A stretch of DNA of 52,729 nt, from contig JAPOTR010000044.1 in the NCBI GenBank assembly GCA_026709085.1, forward strand, positions 1 to 52,729, written 5' to 3'. Position numbers and translations under genes: made by a program. This DNA is from Cyanobacteria bacterium MAG CAR3_bin_5. GTDB lineage: Bacteria > Cyanobacteriota > Cyanobacteriia > PCC-6307 > Cyanobiaceae. Positions 34,701 through 42,246 of the stretch are shown here, one piece after another (position 1 is the first letter of the stretch; the number at the start of each line of letters is the position of its first letter). The notes under the pieces were generated by a model. That model searched no databases. It had not been told where the DNA came from and saw only the letters and a list, made by a program, of their open reading frames with translations.

Positions 34701-34987
34701 TCCTGGTTGACGCCCTGCAACCCCTTCAAGCGGTCCGGGGTGGGCTTGAGACGGCCCATGGCCTCGTGAGCATCTTCCAGATCAAAGCCATAGACCTGGC
34801 CGCGATGGGTGAAGCTGTTCATGCCCATGAGTTGCTGCGCCAGGACGTCGTCCAGCACCACGTTCCGCCGCCGTCCACCCCGCAACCGCAGCGCCTCAGC
34901 CTGGGACAGCGGCTTGAAGCCCATGGCCGCCAGCAGTTGAAGGGCCGGGATCTGGGACTGGTGTTTTTCGGTGGGGTTAAAGGTCAT
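31763..34987 (-). CDS. hsdR: Type I restriction enzyme, R subunit
   Basis: 1074-residue motor-nuclease subunit. The N-terminal nuclease core has the acidic and LVVESKRPSE (about 160-170) residues of the PD-(D/E)XK site. The SF2 helicase has Walker A GSGKS near 343, DESHR near 437, GFTGTPL, and motif VI-like QAIARVNR, followed by the C-terminal assembly region. Start ATG 34987 (MTFNPTEKHQ) is supported by an SD-like stretch; the frame extends 14 codons further. It cleaves unmodified DNA with HsdM2S1, whose genes lie 6-10 kb away on the same strand. The gene looks intact. Confidence 0.94.
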   Translation of the reverse strand: MTFNPTEKHQSQIPALQLLAAMGFKPLSQAEALRLRGGRRRNVVLDDVLAQQLMGMNSFTHRGQVYGFDLEDAHEAMGRLKPTPDRLKGLQGVNQDIYDTLVLGTTIAKTIDGDTRSYTLRFIDWENPANNLFHVTAEFAVEGMNSGQVRRCDVVGFVNGVPVLVVESKRPSEPLEKADSQLIGYQCADKIPQLFHFAQLLVTMNRREARYATVGASRKFWHPWRDNEDTDAAITPLIHRGFSAEEKEAVFSGDLASARPDFDAMAAAGDRAVTPQDRTLYGLCRPERLLDLIRRFTVFDGGIRKVARHQQVFAVRRAMDTIRQQDMNGGGRQGGVIWHTQGSGKSLTMVMLGRSLALEPGIENPRMIIVTDRDDLDKQIKATFKSCDLEPVRATSGAHLLKLIRDKTPLITTIINKFDTALRKSHVIDDDRNIFVLVDESHRSQTGRYGGHSRMAGKMRRMLPNACYLGFTGTPLLKKERSTLSSFGRLIHHYTINEAVADQAVVPLLYEGRLVQQQVTGEGIDRWFDKINVGLMDNQKADLKRKFSGMDALAKTDQAIRAKAFDISEHYRQHWQCTGFKAQLAAPSKAAAVRFKEVLDEIGHVSSAIVISPPNDREGNEEVDQDSRDLVRDFWSKIMKQYKHEEEYNRQLIAAFQGSGDPEILIVVSKLLTGFDAPRNTVLYICKSLKEHNLLQAIARVNRLHEEDNAKQDKQFGFILDYEGLLGELDCALTTYSAFANYDPADLQGTVHDVREEIRKLPQLREQLWDLFKAVGNKKDMEQLEQHLGDDAVREEFYERLRVFSRCLHICLSSDKILDIFNEKQADAMKDDWRHFSHLKRSVQRRYQDTVNMHQFEPKIQQLLDDHVAAMPAETVVDPVNINDPDALKAVVVETGVSQASRADRIASATRRAITEKMDQDPALYRRFSQLLEETIRAYRDRRLSERDYLSKVVDLAGKLAGQDRGEGVPQALQGNDHAQAFFGILKERLCGNHGIQVNHGEVAAMALDVMEIIQARLMVGIWSNEEAQNALRNAMDDFFFDVVRDRKGIAVPEDVLDQLQRDIMDVARARFVR

Positions 34988-35161
34988 GGGGTGCTCACGA
35001 GCCTGATTGACCGTGGTCAAGAGGCGCACCTGCTACCCTACGCGGGCATGGATTGGGGTTGTCCTGATCGGCAAAGGGGGTTCTGGCGTTGCTGGAGCCC
35101 CTTGTGCTTGTTCAGCCGGCGGACGGGTTTGGACCCATCCCATCTGAGACGCCCTGGTGGT

Positions 35162-35191
35162 TATTAAAGGATATACTCCTATCCTTTAATA
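35162..35191. promoter_or_regulatory. Perfect 12-bp palindrome upstream of fic
   Basis: Arms TATTAAAGGATA and TATCCTTTAATA are exact reverse complements around a 6-base spacer (TACTCC). It lies about 50 bp before the Fic start and 175 bp before hsdR, in a divergent intergenic region. The Fic protein has a C-terminal winged-helix-like region, so autoregulation through this operator is plausible. Lacking a T-run it is less likely a terminator. Confidence 0.7.
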
Positions 35192-35240
35192 GGCTCCTCG
35201 CTTATTCAAAGTTCTTTTCCAGCAGTCCCCATGTAGTCCC

Positions 35241-36410
35241 ATGCGTAGAGGCGCCACCGGCCATGTAGTCACCACAACCACGGCAGGGGAGATGGTTCAA
35301 GCCTTTGTGCCCGATCCTCTGCCACCTGTCCCACCACTGGCCTGGAGCCCTTCGCTGCGGGCATTGCACGATGCGGCGCTCCTTGCCTGTGGGCGGCTGG
35401 ACGGGGGCTCCGTGCTGGTCCCGGAGCTCAGCCTTTTCCTCTATGCCTACGTGCGACGGGAAGCCCTGCTGTCGTCACAGATCGAGGGAACCCAGTCTTC
35501 CCTGTCGGACCTTCTGGTGTTTGAGCTGGACGAGGCCCCTGGCGCGCCGTTGGCTGACGTGGTTGAGGTGTCCAGTGCTGTGGCGGCGCTGGAGTATGGG
35601 CTGCGTCGTCTGAACAGTGGCTTCCCCTTGTCGTCTCGGCTCCTGCGGGAGGTGCATGGGGTGCTGCTGGCCCGTGGTCGGGGTTCGGAGAAAGCGCCAG
35701 GAGAGTTCCGCCGCAGTCAGAACTGGATTGACGGGACGCGCCCCGGAAACGCCCGTTTTGTTCCCCCACCGCCAGAGCAGGTAGCGGACTGCATCACCGA
35801 TCTTGAGCGGTTCATCCATGCCCAGGACGACCTGCCAGCCTTGGTCAAAGCTGCTTTGGCCCATGTCCAATTCGAGACCATCCACCCGTTTCTGGACGGC
35901 AACGGTCGCCTTGGCCGGGTGTTGATTGTGCTGATGCTGGTGGATTCCCGAGTGCTGCAGCAGCCGTTGCTCTATCTCAGCCTGTTTTTCAAGCAACACC
36001 GCAGCCAATACTACGCATTGCTGGATCGGGTGCGCCAGGAGGGGGATTGGGAGGCCTGGCTTGCTTTCTTTCTGGAAGGCGTTCAACAGACCGCCACCGC
36101 TGCTGTTGCCATGGTGTGCCGTCTGCAGGAACTCTTCAAGAGTGACGAGGCCCGCCTTGCCCAAGCCGACCTGGGCCGCTCGGGTCTCAGTGTCCGCCAA
36201 GTCTTCCAAGTCCTGTGCCAACGGCCACTGACCAGCATTGGCGCCTTGAAGGAACAGACAGGCGTCAGCTTCCCCACGGCTGCCAAGGCCATGGATCACT
36301 TGGTGACGCTGGGCATCGCCCGCGAGACCACCGGAGGACGCAGGAACCGGCTGTTTGCCTATGATGCCTACCTGGCCATCCTCAGTGAGGACGCTGAGCC
36401 TCTCGGGTGA
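35241..36410 (+). CDS. Fic-domain AMPylase (class II) with HTH
   Basis: 389-residue Fic protein. Catalytic motif HPFLDGNGRLGR (about 215-226) transfers AMP or another nucleotide to a target hydroxyl. The inhibitory motif is at 78-83 (SSQIEG, fitting S/T-x-x-x-E-G/N) N-terminal to the Fic core, so it is class II and self-inhibited. Following the core, PLTSIGALKEQTGVSFPTAAKAMDHL (residues in the last ~60) reads as a winged helix. The usual GHVVTTTTAGE start of these proteins supports ATG 35241. It lies in the interior of the hsd locus, but not in its operon, and has a palindrome upstream. Confidence 0.92.
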   Translation: MRRGATGHVVTTTTAGEMVQAFVPDPLPPVPPLAWSPSLRALHDAALLACGRLDGGSVLVPELSLFLYAYVRREALLSSQIEGTQSSLSDLLVFELDEAPGAPLADVVEVSSAVAALEYGLRRLNSGFPLSSRLLREVHGVLLARGRGSEKAPGEFRRSQNWIDGTRPGNARFVPPPPEQVADCITDLERFIHAQDDLPALVKAALAHVQFETIHPFLDGNGRLGRVLIVLMLVDSRVLQQPLLYLSLFFKQHRSQYYALLDRVRQEGDWEAWLAFFLEGVQQTATAAVAMVCRLQELFKSDEARLAQADLGRSGLSVRQVFQVLCQRPLTSIGALKEQTGVSFPTAAKAMDHLVTLGIARETTGGRRNRLFAYDAYLAILSEDAEPLG

Positions 36411-36551
36411 GTCCCAAGCCGGTAGAGGTGGCGTAAAGTTCAAGGGTGACCAGAGCTTGAAGCGCTGGGACTGGTGCTTTTGTGGGGAATGGAGGCTTGG
36501 CTTTTGCCAGGGTCCCCAGGAACCAGGATCGCCAAACGCCGCCACTGAATC

Positions 36552-37820
36552 ATGTCTTTGCCAAACATTTGGGAGATCTTTCATTTGAAATCCTCTCCCT
36601 ACTTCCAGACTGCGCTCCAGAAGGACTCAAACACAAAACCACTGAGCCTGTTCGTGGGGCGGCAGCGCGAGTTGCGGCGGCTGCTTGCCACCATCGGCAG
36701 CAATCTTGGTTCCAGACAGGCTGTTGCCGGTCGCCCCGGCCTCGGCAAAACCACACTGGTTCAGGTGGTTAAAGACAGGGCCAGAGCAGCGGGCTACTGG
36801 ACAGCGGATGACTTCATTTCCATTACAACGGAAAGTAGCGGTGTGCTGCTGGGACAGTTGCTTACTGGTGTCTACGACGCCGTTGTGGCCTGCAACCCCG
36901 ATGGGGACAACGATCCAGCAGTGGAGGAAGCCCAGCAACTGGTGTGTAGCGTTAGATTGCGGAGCGGAACCATGAACGTGTCAGTGGCGGGGTTCGGGGT
37001 TGGCGGCGGCGGGTCAGAGGCGGTTTCCACGCCCCCCAGTGCGTTGATTCTGGATGGTCCCCGGGTACTCCGTAACCTGCTGAATTACGCTCTACAGAAA
37101 GGAGCCAAAGGTGTACTGCTGCACCTGAATAACCTGGAAGATCTTAGCGAGACGAATACACAGGATGCAGCGGACGTGCTGCGGGATATTCGAGACTCGG
37201 CGGTGATGCTGGATGGCCTGCACGTAATTGTCGTGGGCGCCACGGATGCGGTGCGCACTGTCGTGAACCGCCACCCCCAAATCAGGTCAGTATTCAGTAA
37301 TCCGATGATCTTGAAAGAATTAACCCTATCAAACGTATACAAGCTGCTGAACAATCGCTATCAAGCACTTCAAATTGATGCCAACCAGTCGTTTCGGGAA
37401 CCTGTTGAAGATTCTGTTGTGGAAAAGCTGTACGACATCTTTCGTGGGGATCTACGGGGGATGTTCAAAAGCCTGGAGGATGGAATGCAAACTCTTCTAC
37501 TGGACATGGCGGAGGATGTGGCCTTGCCCGCCAGTCTTGATGATCTCCTGTTGGTACTCAGGAAACAGAACCGGGAGGAATTGAAAGAGGAGCTAGGCCC
37601 GACAAGCTGGAGGCGTATCCTGCAGTGGGCTATGGCAGATTCAGGCTCAATCCAAACCCGGACCACGTTGTCAGGTATCTGGGATCTTGACATTGAAGAG
37701 GTCTCGGAAACCATGAAAAAACTCGTCAATTCCGACACCGTGGAAGCGCTGCCGAAACGACCTGAATGCGAGAGTGAATATCTTCTTACAGGCAAAGCAA
37801 GGCTCGCAACTTTGGAGTAA
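36552..37820 (+). CDS. AAA/ORC-like P-loop ATPase
   Basis: 422-residue ATPase. Walker A GRPGLGKTT is at about 60-68, a Walker B-like strand GVLLHLNNLEDLSE follows at about 195, and a sensor-1-like VIVVGATDAV comes later. The C-terminal ~70 residues look like a winged helix (SIQTRTTLSGIWDLDIEEVSETMKKL). The overall build is like ORC/Cdc6 or STAND-type AAA_16 ATPases, with no nuclease or membrane part in the same chain. Its partner is not obvious. It sits between fic and the DUF6978/DUF1828 pair, all on the plus strand. A hairpin just after its stop suggests its transcript ends there. Confidence 0.8.
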   Translation: MSLPNIWEIFHLKSSPYFQTALQKDSNTKPLSLFVGRQRELRRLLATIGSNLGSRQAVAGRPGLGKTTLVQVVKDRARAAGYWTADDFISITTESSGVLLGQLLTGVYDAVVACNPDGDNDPAVEEAQQLVCSVRLRSGTMNVSVAGFGVGGGGSEAVSTPPSALILDGPRVLRNLLNYALQKGAKGVLLHLNNLEDLSETNTQDAADVLRDIRDSAVMLDGLHVIVVGATDAVRTVVNRHPQIRSVFSNPMILKELTLSNVYKLLNNRYQALQIDANQSFREPVEDSVVEKLYDIFRGDLRGMFKSLEDGMQTLLLDMAEDVALPASLDDLLLVLRKQNREELKEELGPTSWRRILQWAMADSGSIQTRTTLSGIWDLDIEEVSETMKKLVNSDTVEALPKRPECESEYLLTGKARLATLE

Positions 37821-37863
37821 AGCTAAGGGGGATGGAGTAGGTTCAACCACTCCTCTTAGCTTT
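37819..37863 (+). terminator. Hairpin after ATPase gene
   Basis: AAAGCTAAG at 37819-37827 and CTTAGCTTT at 37855-37863 are exact complements. Further partial pairing lies inside (GGAGT/ACTCC) and a short T-run is part of the 3' arm. It overlaps the ATPase stop codon. The following 285 bp up to 38150 hold no gene. Confidence 0.55.
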
Positions 37864-38149
37864 GGCGTTGTGCGGTGGCAGTCCCTTTTTCTGGCCATGG
37901 GCTGGGATGGCCCCAATTTACGGTTACTCCCCATAGAATGCCAGGGAGTTCACTGCCTATCGGCTTTGAATCTGTCGGGGTTTCGGCTTTTCAGATCGTC
38001 TTTCTTTTGTTTCATGATGTTACAATTTTATTACAAAACACAAGAACCTGAGTCCCTAATCCTAGAATTAAACTTTCTAATCTGATCAAGCCTATGTTCA
38101 GAAGAACTCACTTGCTCAAGGTCAAGAAAGGATCGGGGGAGGTAGCCTA

Positions 38150-38590
38150 ATGATTCTCACCCAGTCAGAGGCTGACGCGCTCATTAAGCTCAAGAAGCGT
38201 CCCAAAAACGATGATCCCATTGACCTTCCCGACATGGGCGGCAAAATTGGTGTTCCGCTTGTCTCTCTAGATAAGAAGGAGAGTTTTGACCTCGACATTC
38301 GCCGGGGCCGTATTGATCTCCGCAAAGGCACAAGCCAACTGCGCACCCAGCAGATTGTTATCTTGCTTCGCCTAGATTATAATGGGTCACCACACCGGAA
38401 CCCTGATGGCTCTGAAATTGGCTGCTCCCATCTACATGTTTACCGTGAAGGGTACGCTGACAAATGGGCCTATGAGTTACCTGATGGCGTTTTTTCCGAC
38501 TTGAATGATCACTGGCAGACATTGCAGGATTTCTTGCAGTACTGCTCAGTTCAAAACACTTCCAACTTTCGCAGAGGGTTATTTACATGA
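38150..38590 (+). CDS. DUF6978-like protein (module gene 1)
   Basis: 146-residue soluble protein. The segments TQSEADALIKLKKRP, GVPLVSLDKKESFDLDIRRG and LRLDYNGSPHRNPDGSEI, then HLHVYREGYADKWAYEL, agree with what I recall as DUF6978, a family without known activity. A strong SD (GGGGGAGG) precedes ATG 38150. The next gene starts inside its stop (ATGA overlap), so the two are translationally coupled. The conserved HRNPDG, HLHVYREGY and DKWAY groups could be an active or binding site. Its function is unknown. Confidence 0.72.
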   Translation: MILTQSEADALIKLKKRPKNDDPIDLPDMGGKIGVPLVSLDKKESFDLDIRRGRIDLRKGTSQLRTQQIVILLRLDYNGSPHRNPDGSEIGCSHLHVYREGYADKWAYELPDGVFSDLNDHWQTLQDFLQYCSVQNTSNFRRGLFT

Positions 38591-39354
38591 TAGAAGAAAT
38601 TTCCCTCCTCATTGACCAGTATCAAGCTTGGTTGAAAGAGAAAACTGCTCTTCGAGAAATCAATAATAATTATATTGAAATTACAACTCCTTTTATAGAT
38701 CGACATAATGATCTTATTCAAATTTATGCTCGCCGTGAGAATGGAGGATATTTACTTACAGATGATAATTATACAATTGATGACTTGGCTATGGCTGGTT
38801 GCTCTTTAGATACTTTAAAGAGGCAAGAGATCTTAAAGACCATATTAGCTGGTTTTGGAGTGAGAAATAATAAAGGAGCATTAGTGATAAATGCAACTAA
38901 ACATAACTTTTCATTGCAAAAGCACAATCTAATCCAAGCTATTTTATCGGTTAATGATCTCTTTTATTGCACAGAATCTTACATAAAAAGTATTTTCTTA
39001 GAAGATGTCACTGCATGGCTTAAGCAAATTGGTGTTCGATCTATTTCAAATATAAAATTTTCCGGTCAATCTGGATATGATCATGTATTCGATTTTGGAA
39101 TCCCTTCGTCAGAAAGTGAACCTGAAAGATTACTTCGAGTAATCAATCATCCTACAAAAGCCAAGGCTGAGTCATTTGTCTTCTCTTGGCTAGACACCCG
39201 AGATGTACGTCCACCAGAGTCAAAAGCCTATGCTATTTTAAATAATCAAGAGAAAGAAATCTCGCCTAGCGTAGATCAAGCTTTCAAGAGTTATGATATT
39301 ATTTCTATGCATTGGAATAGACGAAATCAATTTTCTGAACAATTAGTCAGATAA
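38587..39354 (+). CDS. DUF1828/DUF1829-like protein (module gene 2)
   Basis: 255 residues in strongly AT-rich DNA (roughly one-third GC). The N-terminal half reads ITTPFIDRHNDLIQIYARR and YLLTDDNYTIDDLAMAG, the pattern of DUF1828. The C-terminal half (ITKHNF..., VINHPTKAKAESFVFSWLDTR) fits DUF1829. These domains are seen in phage- and defence-associated proteins of unknown activity. Base composition differs sharply from core genes here, which suggests recent transfer with its partner. The overlap with the previous gene implies a stable two-protein unit, possibly of toxin-antitoxin or sensor-effector type. That is speculation. Confidence 0.75.
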   Translation: MIEEISLLIDQYQAWLKEKTALREINNNYIEITTPFIDRHNDLIQIYARRENGGYLLTDDNYTIDDLAMAGCSLDTLKRQEILKTILAGFGVRNNKGALVINATKHNFSLQKHNLIQAILSVNDLFYCTESYIKSIFLEDVTAWLKQIGVRSISNIKFSGQSGYDHVFDFGIPSSESEPERLLRVINHPTKAKAESFVFSWLDTRDVRPPESKAYAILNNQEKEISPSVDQAFKSYDIISMHWNRRNQFSEQLVR

Positions 39355-39635
39355 GGAGACTTATATAAGATAGTGCTAAAATTGAGGAAGCAGGCCAAAC
39401 CTGACTTCTTAGCTCAGTCTCGCGCATATCAATTTAATCTTAACGCTTCTGTACCTCAAAATAGGCCACGTCCAGGTCCAAAGCCCGCTGACCCATGTAA
39501 AATTCCCTCACAACTAACTTTCTCGTGGTGAGAGAATATCCTATGGAGAAAAATTTTCTTATTTTTGTGATGCCTCTCATGGTAACAGTTCACTTCGACT
39601 CAGGAAAAGTTACGCACTTTTCGAGATGCATATTT
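39355..39635. other. AT-rich convergent intergenic
   Basis: Between the DUF1828-like gene (plus) and kwaB (minus). It contains a small hairpin (TCTCGTGGTGAGAGA near 39522) and a GC-rich minus-strand stretch, about 39500-39444, that could encode MGQRALDLDVAYFEVQKR as a relic. No complete gene is seen. Confidence 0.45.
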
Positions 39636-40523
39636 TTACTCTCTCTTCAAAGCACGCTTAGAGTTCGTCTCATAGGTTTCCTCTGAGAACGATCCCTTAA
39701 AGACTGAATCTTCCAAGAAGCTGAAGACAGTCTTGATTGCTGATTTACTATTTGGAATGACAATTCTGTCTTCTTTACTTTCAAGTTCAAGGCCAATGCT
39801 CTGTGCTTTCTGGATGATTTCCTCAGTTTTATATTTTTGCAAAACATGAGATTCCATAATACTTTTAATCAATTTACGTGTACGCTCAGTTATAAGATTT
39901 TGGAATTCGCCACGATCCTCTATGTGCAATGAGGGATGACACGCAAACTCATTAATTTCCTGGTCAGTAGCCTCTTGAAAATGATGTTGCACTTTGAAGA
40001 TTGTTCGGAGGTTGCGAAAGCTCTGGAACTTGAACGTGCTGCCATCGAGAACGGCAACTAGTTTAGAGGCCAGTGTAAACCCAGACTGAGAGAGCTGAGT
40101 AAACCTATTATTACACAAGATCAGATCCAGCTTTCCTCGTCCAAGGTATTGTGATGATAGAAATTGCTGAATGAGAATACGATTTTCCTGTACAGATGAA
40201 CGAGTAAAGATTGCTTTTATTTCAGTTTTATTAGAGTTCCTAATGTTCAATTCGTCAAATACTGTCATATTTTCGTGCAAAGTCTTGACTAAAGGTTGAG
40301 CAAGTTCTTCATCAATGATTGTCAGCAACTGATCGTCATCAGGCTTCTAGTCTCCGGCAAATGGAATTTCCTCATCTCGACCATCAAGGAACTGTTTCTC
40401 CTGTTTATCAAACAGGACTTCTAGCTTCCTTTGAGTGCCAGCATCAAGAGGAATTCTTCGAATGCTGTTCTGATCAGCATCCCTACATAAAGCAAAGAAA
40501 TTCCTGGGCATAGACATGGGCAT
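39636..40523 (-). pseudogene. kwaB: kwaB (DUF4868), interrupted by amber codon
   Basis: Second gene of the Kiwa anti-phage system. From ATG 40523, three bases after the kwaA stop, the frame reads MPMSMPRNFFALCRDAD..., continues for 58 codons to IPFAGD, meets TAG at 40349-40347, then goes on in phase (KPDDDQLLTIIDEELAQP) for 237 more residues to 39636. Total 295 codons, close to known KwaB length. The later part carries the DUF4868 pattern (ASKLVAVLDGSTFKFQSF then RNLRTIFKVQHHFQEATDQE). A tyrosine codon is the likely ancestor of TAG. A restart at TTG 40328 could give an N-truncated protein. An assembly error, suppression or true loss cannot be told apart here. Confidence 0.8.
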
Positions 40524-40526
40524 GAG

Positions 40527-41042
40527 TTACTCCAAGTCAAGGACAATGTACTCCGTAAGCAGGCCGACCACCAGCTTACCACGGGCGTCGCGGAGACGCT
40601 TCTTGGTGATGAGGACATAGGTAACCCCCTCAGGAGTTGCGACTTTGTAGAAATGCCACCCCTGCAAACCCAGTAGCGGATTGAAGTGGTAGCCATATCT
40701 TGTTCCGATTACAAGAGCAAAAATCAGCAGCGTCAGAATCAATACAGGCCAATTTAATGCGTTGAAATTCGCAGTGAATAAAGGTGATAAGTACAACAAT
40801 AATATTGCCATATTCTCATGATCAGCAGCTTCAACCTTGGTTGCGGTAAATTGCATCTGCTCCAAGCGATTTCGAGCGTAGCCTAGGAGGAAGAGGCATA
40901 CTATCGTACAAATGAACGATCCGCATAGCAGGCCAATAGCCAGACCTGTCTTGCCCGCCATACAAGCAGCACAAGCATAGGTAAGCCCGGCCGGCGCGAT
41001 GGCTGTTGCCGTCAAGATCACCTTGGCAAAAGAGCTAAGCAT
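40527..41042 (-). CDS. kwaA: KwaA, Kiwa system membrane protein
   Basis: 171-residue protein with four hydrophobic segments (about 5-20, 31-53, 78-90 and 98-115) and a cytoplasmic C-terminal part containing YHFNPLLGLQGWHFYKV and GVTYVLITKKRLRDARG, the form shown by KwaA proteins. In Kiwa, KwaA sits in the inner membrane and KwaB (DUF4868) is the cytosolic partner; together they block phage. Its start lies 8 bp inside hsdS, so it is the fourth gene of the hsdM-rhuM-hsdS operon. The name rests on topology, tail motifs and the DUF4868 gene next to it. Confidence 0.82.
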   Translation of the reverse strand: MLSSFAKVILTATAIAPAGLTYACAACMAGKTGLAIGLLCGSFICTIVCLFLLGYARNRLEQMQFTATKVEAADHENMAILLLYLSPLFTANFNALNWPVLILTLLIFALVIGTRYGYHFNPLLGLQGWHFYKVATPEGVTYVLITKKRLRDARGKLVVGLLTEYIVLDLE

Positions 41043-42246
41043 CGACTTTCACCCTCCACTCCCCCGTCAGCAGCTTCTGCATGAGAGCTTTCTTCTCGGT
41101 GTGCAGCCATTCCATTTTACTGGTCAGAGCATTGACCTCCTGAGCGCAGAGGCTAAGCATAAAGGCAATTCGATCCTGTTCATTGAGGCTAGGGAGCAAA
41201 AAGCAATAGTCTGAAACAATTTTCCAATCGGCCCTGGGCATTCTGGAACCTGAAGACTTTTCTGCCGCTGCCATAAATCCATCGGATTGAATCAAAAAGT
41301 GAAGGAAACGCGACGCAATTTCCTGCGTCTTGGGTTGGAGCACCCAGATTTCCGTGGAGCAAACTCCTTCAAAGTCTGGCGCGATAAATTTTCTGAGATA
41401 TGGTCTCAATTTTCCAAAGAGCACGTCGCCTGGATTGAAGACAGCTTTGATGCTGGCCTGCTGACTGCTCTGTGTGGAGCCCAAAAGGCGTCCAGTGCCA
41501 GGTTCAATGTGTTCCAGTTCAATGCAGCAGCGGTCGTTGTGTTCTTGTTTGGGGTTCAATCTCTCCTTTGAGAGTCTGGCCACCTCCCCCAACCTTACCT
41601 CCCGCCACGCCTCTCCTGCAAACTCCGGAAAGCGACATTTCCCAGTGAGAAGAATCTGCATGAGCCCACGTTTCCGAGTACGGGCAGCGGCCAGCAACGC
41701 CGAAGTCAACTCAATGGCTCGATCCCACGCCCCCAAGATCTCGGCAATCTTGCGCTGTTCGGGGAGAGTCGGTAGATATATCGGCAAATTAGAGATAATT
41801 TCTGTATTTAGATTGAGCATAGTTTGACCAACTGCGTTTGCCTCAAGCCATTCCAGAACACACTTCTGAGTGAGATAGAATGACAAGAACCTTGGATCTC
41901 CATTTTTGCCAATTCTTGCCCTTAAGCACCCAGTTCCACAAAGCCAGCCATCCTCAAATTTCGACACTAGACCAATTCTTGAAAGGTCTCCACGCCGAGG
42001 AAAAAGTATGTCGCCTTCTTTCAAGAGATGCTTTGAAAGTTGACGAGCTTTTTCTGCTGTCGTACGTGCAATCCTATCAGTAATAATTTTCCCGGCCAAT
42101 ATATCTTGAGGCATGACCACTGGCACGCCACCAAAGTCTTCAGTGTATTCATCCGCTTTCAGTTGACTTCCAAAAGGACCAGTCTGTAGCCCCTTCTGCG
42201 GTACGATTTTCCCTATCGTAGTGTGAACCCACCCAGTATCCATCAT
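41035..42246 (-). CDS. hsdS: Type I restriction enzyme, S subunit
   Basis: 403-residue specificity subunit with two target-recognition domains. TRD1 is about 10-155 and TRD2 about 210-360. The central conserved region has LPEQRKIAEILGAWDRAIELT and a distal copy is LNEQDRIAFMLSLCAQEVNALTSKM. Internal motifs SGSRMPRADWK and VGQTMLNLNTEIIS are typical. It sets the DNA target of the HsdM/HsdR complex. The start overlaps the rhuM stop by four bases and the stop overlaps the kwaA start by eight. Both TRDs look complete. Confidence 0.92.
   Translation of the reverse strand: MMDTGWVHTTIGKIVPQKGLQTGPFGSQLKADEYTEDFGGVPVVMPQDILAGKIITDRIARTTAEKARQLSKHLLKEGDILFPRRGDLSRIGLVSKFEDGWLCGTGCLRARIGKNGDPRFLSFYLTQKCVLEWLEANAVGQTMLNLNTEIISNLPIYLPTLPEQRKIAEILGAWDRAIELTSALLAAARTRKRGLMQILLTGKCRFPEFAGEAWREVRLGEVARLSKERLNPKQEHNDRCCIELEHIEPGTGRLLGSTQSSQQASIKAVFNPGDVLFGKLRPYLRKFIAPDFEGVCSTEIWVLQPKTQEIASRFLHFLIQSDGFMAAAEKSSGSRMPRADWKIVSDYCFLLPSLNEQDRIAFMLSLCAQEVNALTSKMEWLHTEKKALMQKLLTGEWRVKVDA

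Noticed and set aside
35162..35191. Palindrome as a rho-independent terminator
   Set aside because: AT-rich arms without a following T-run, located between divergent starts where no transcript should end.
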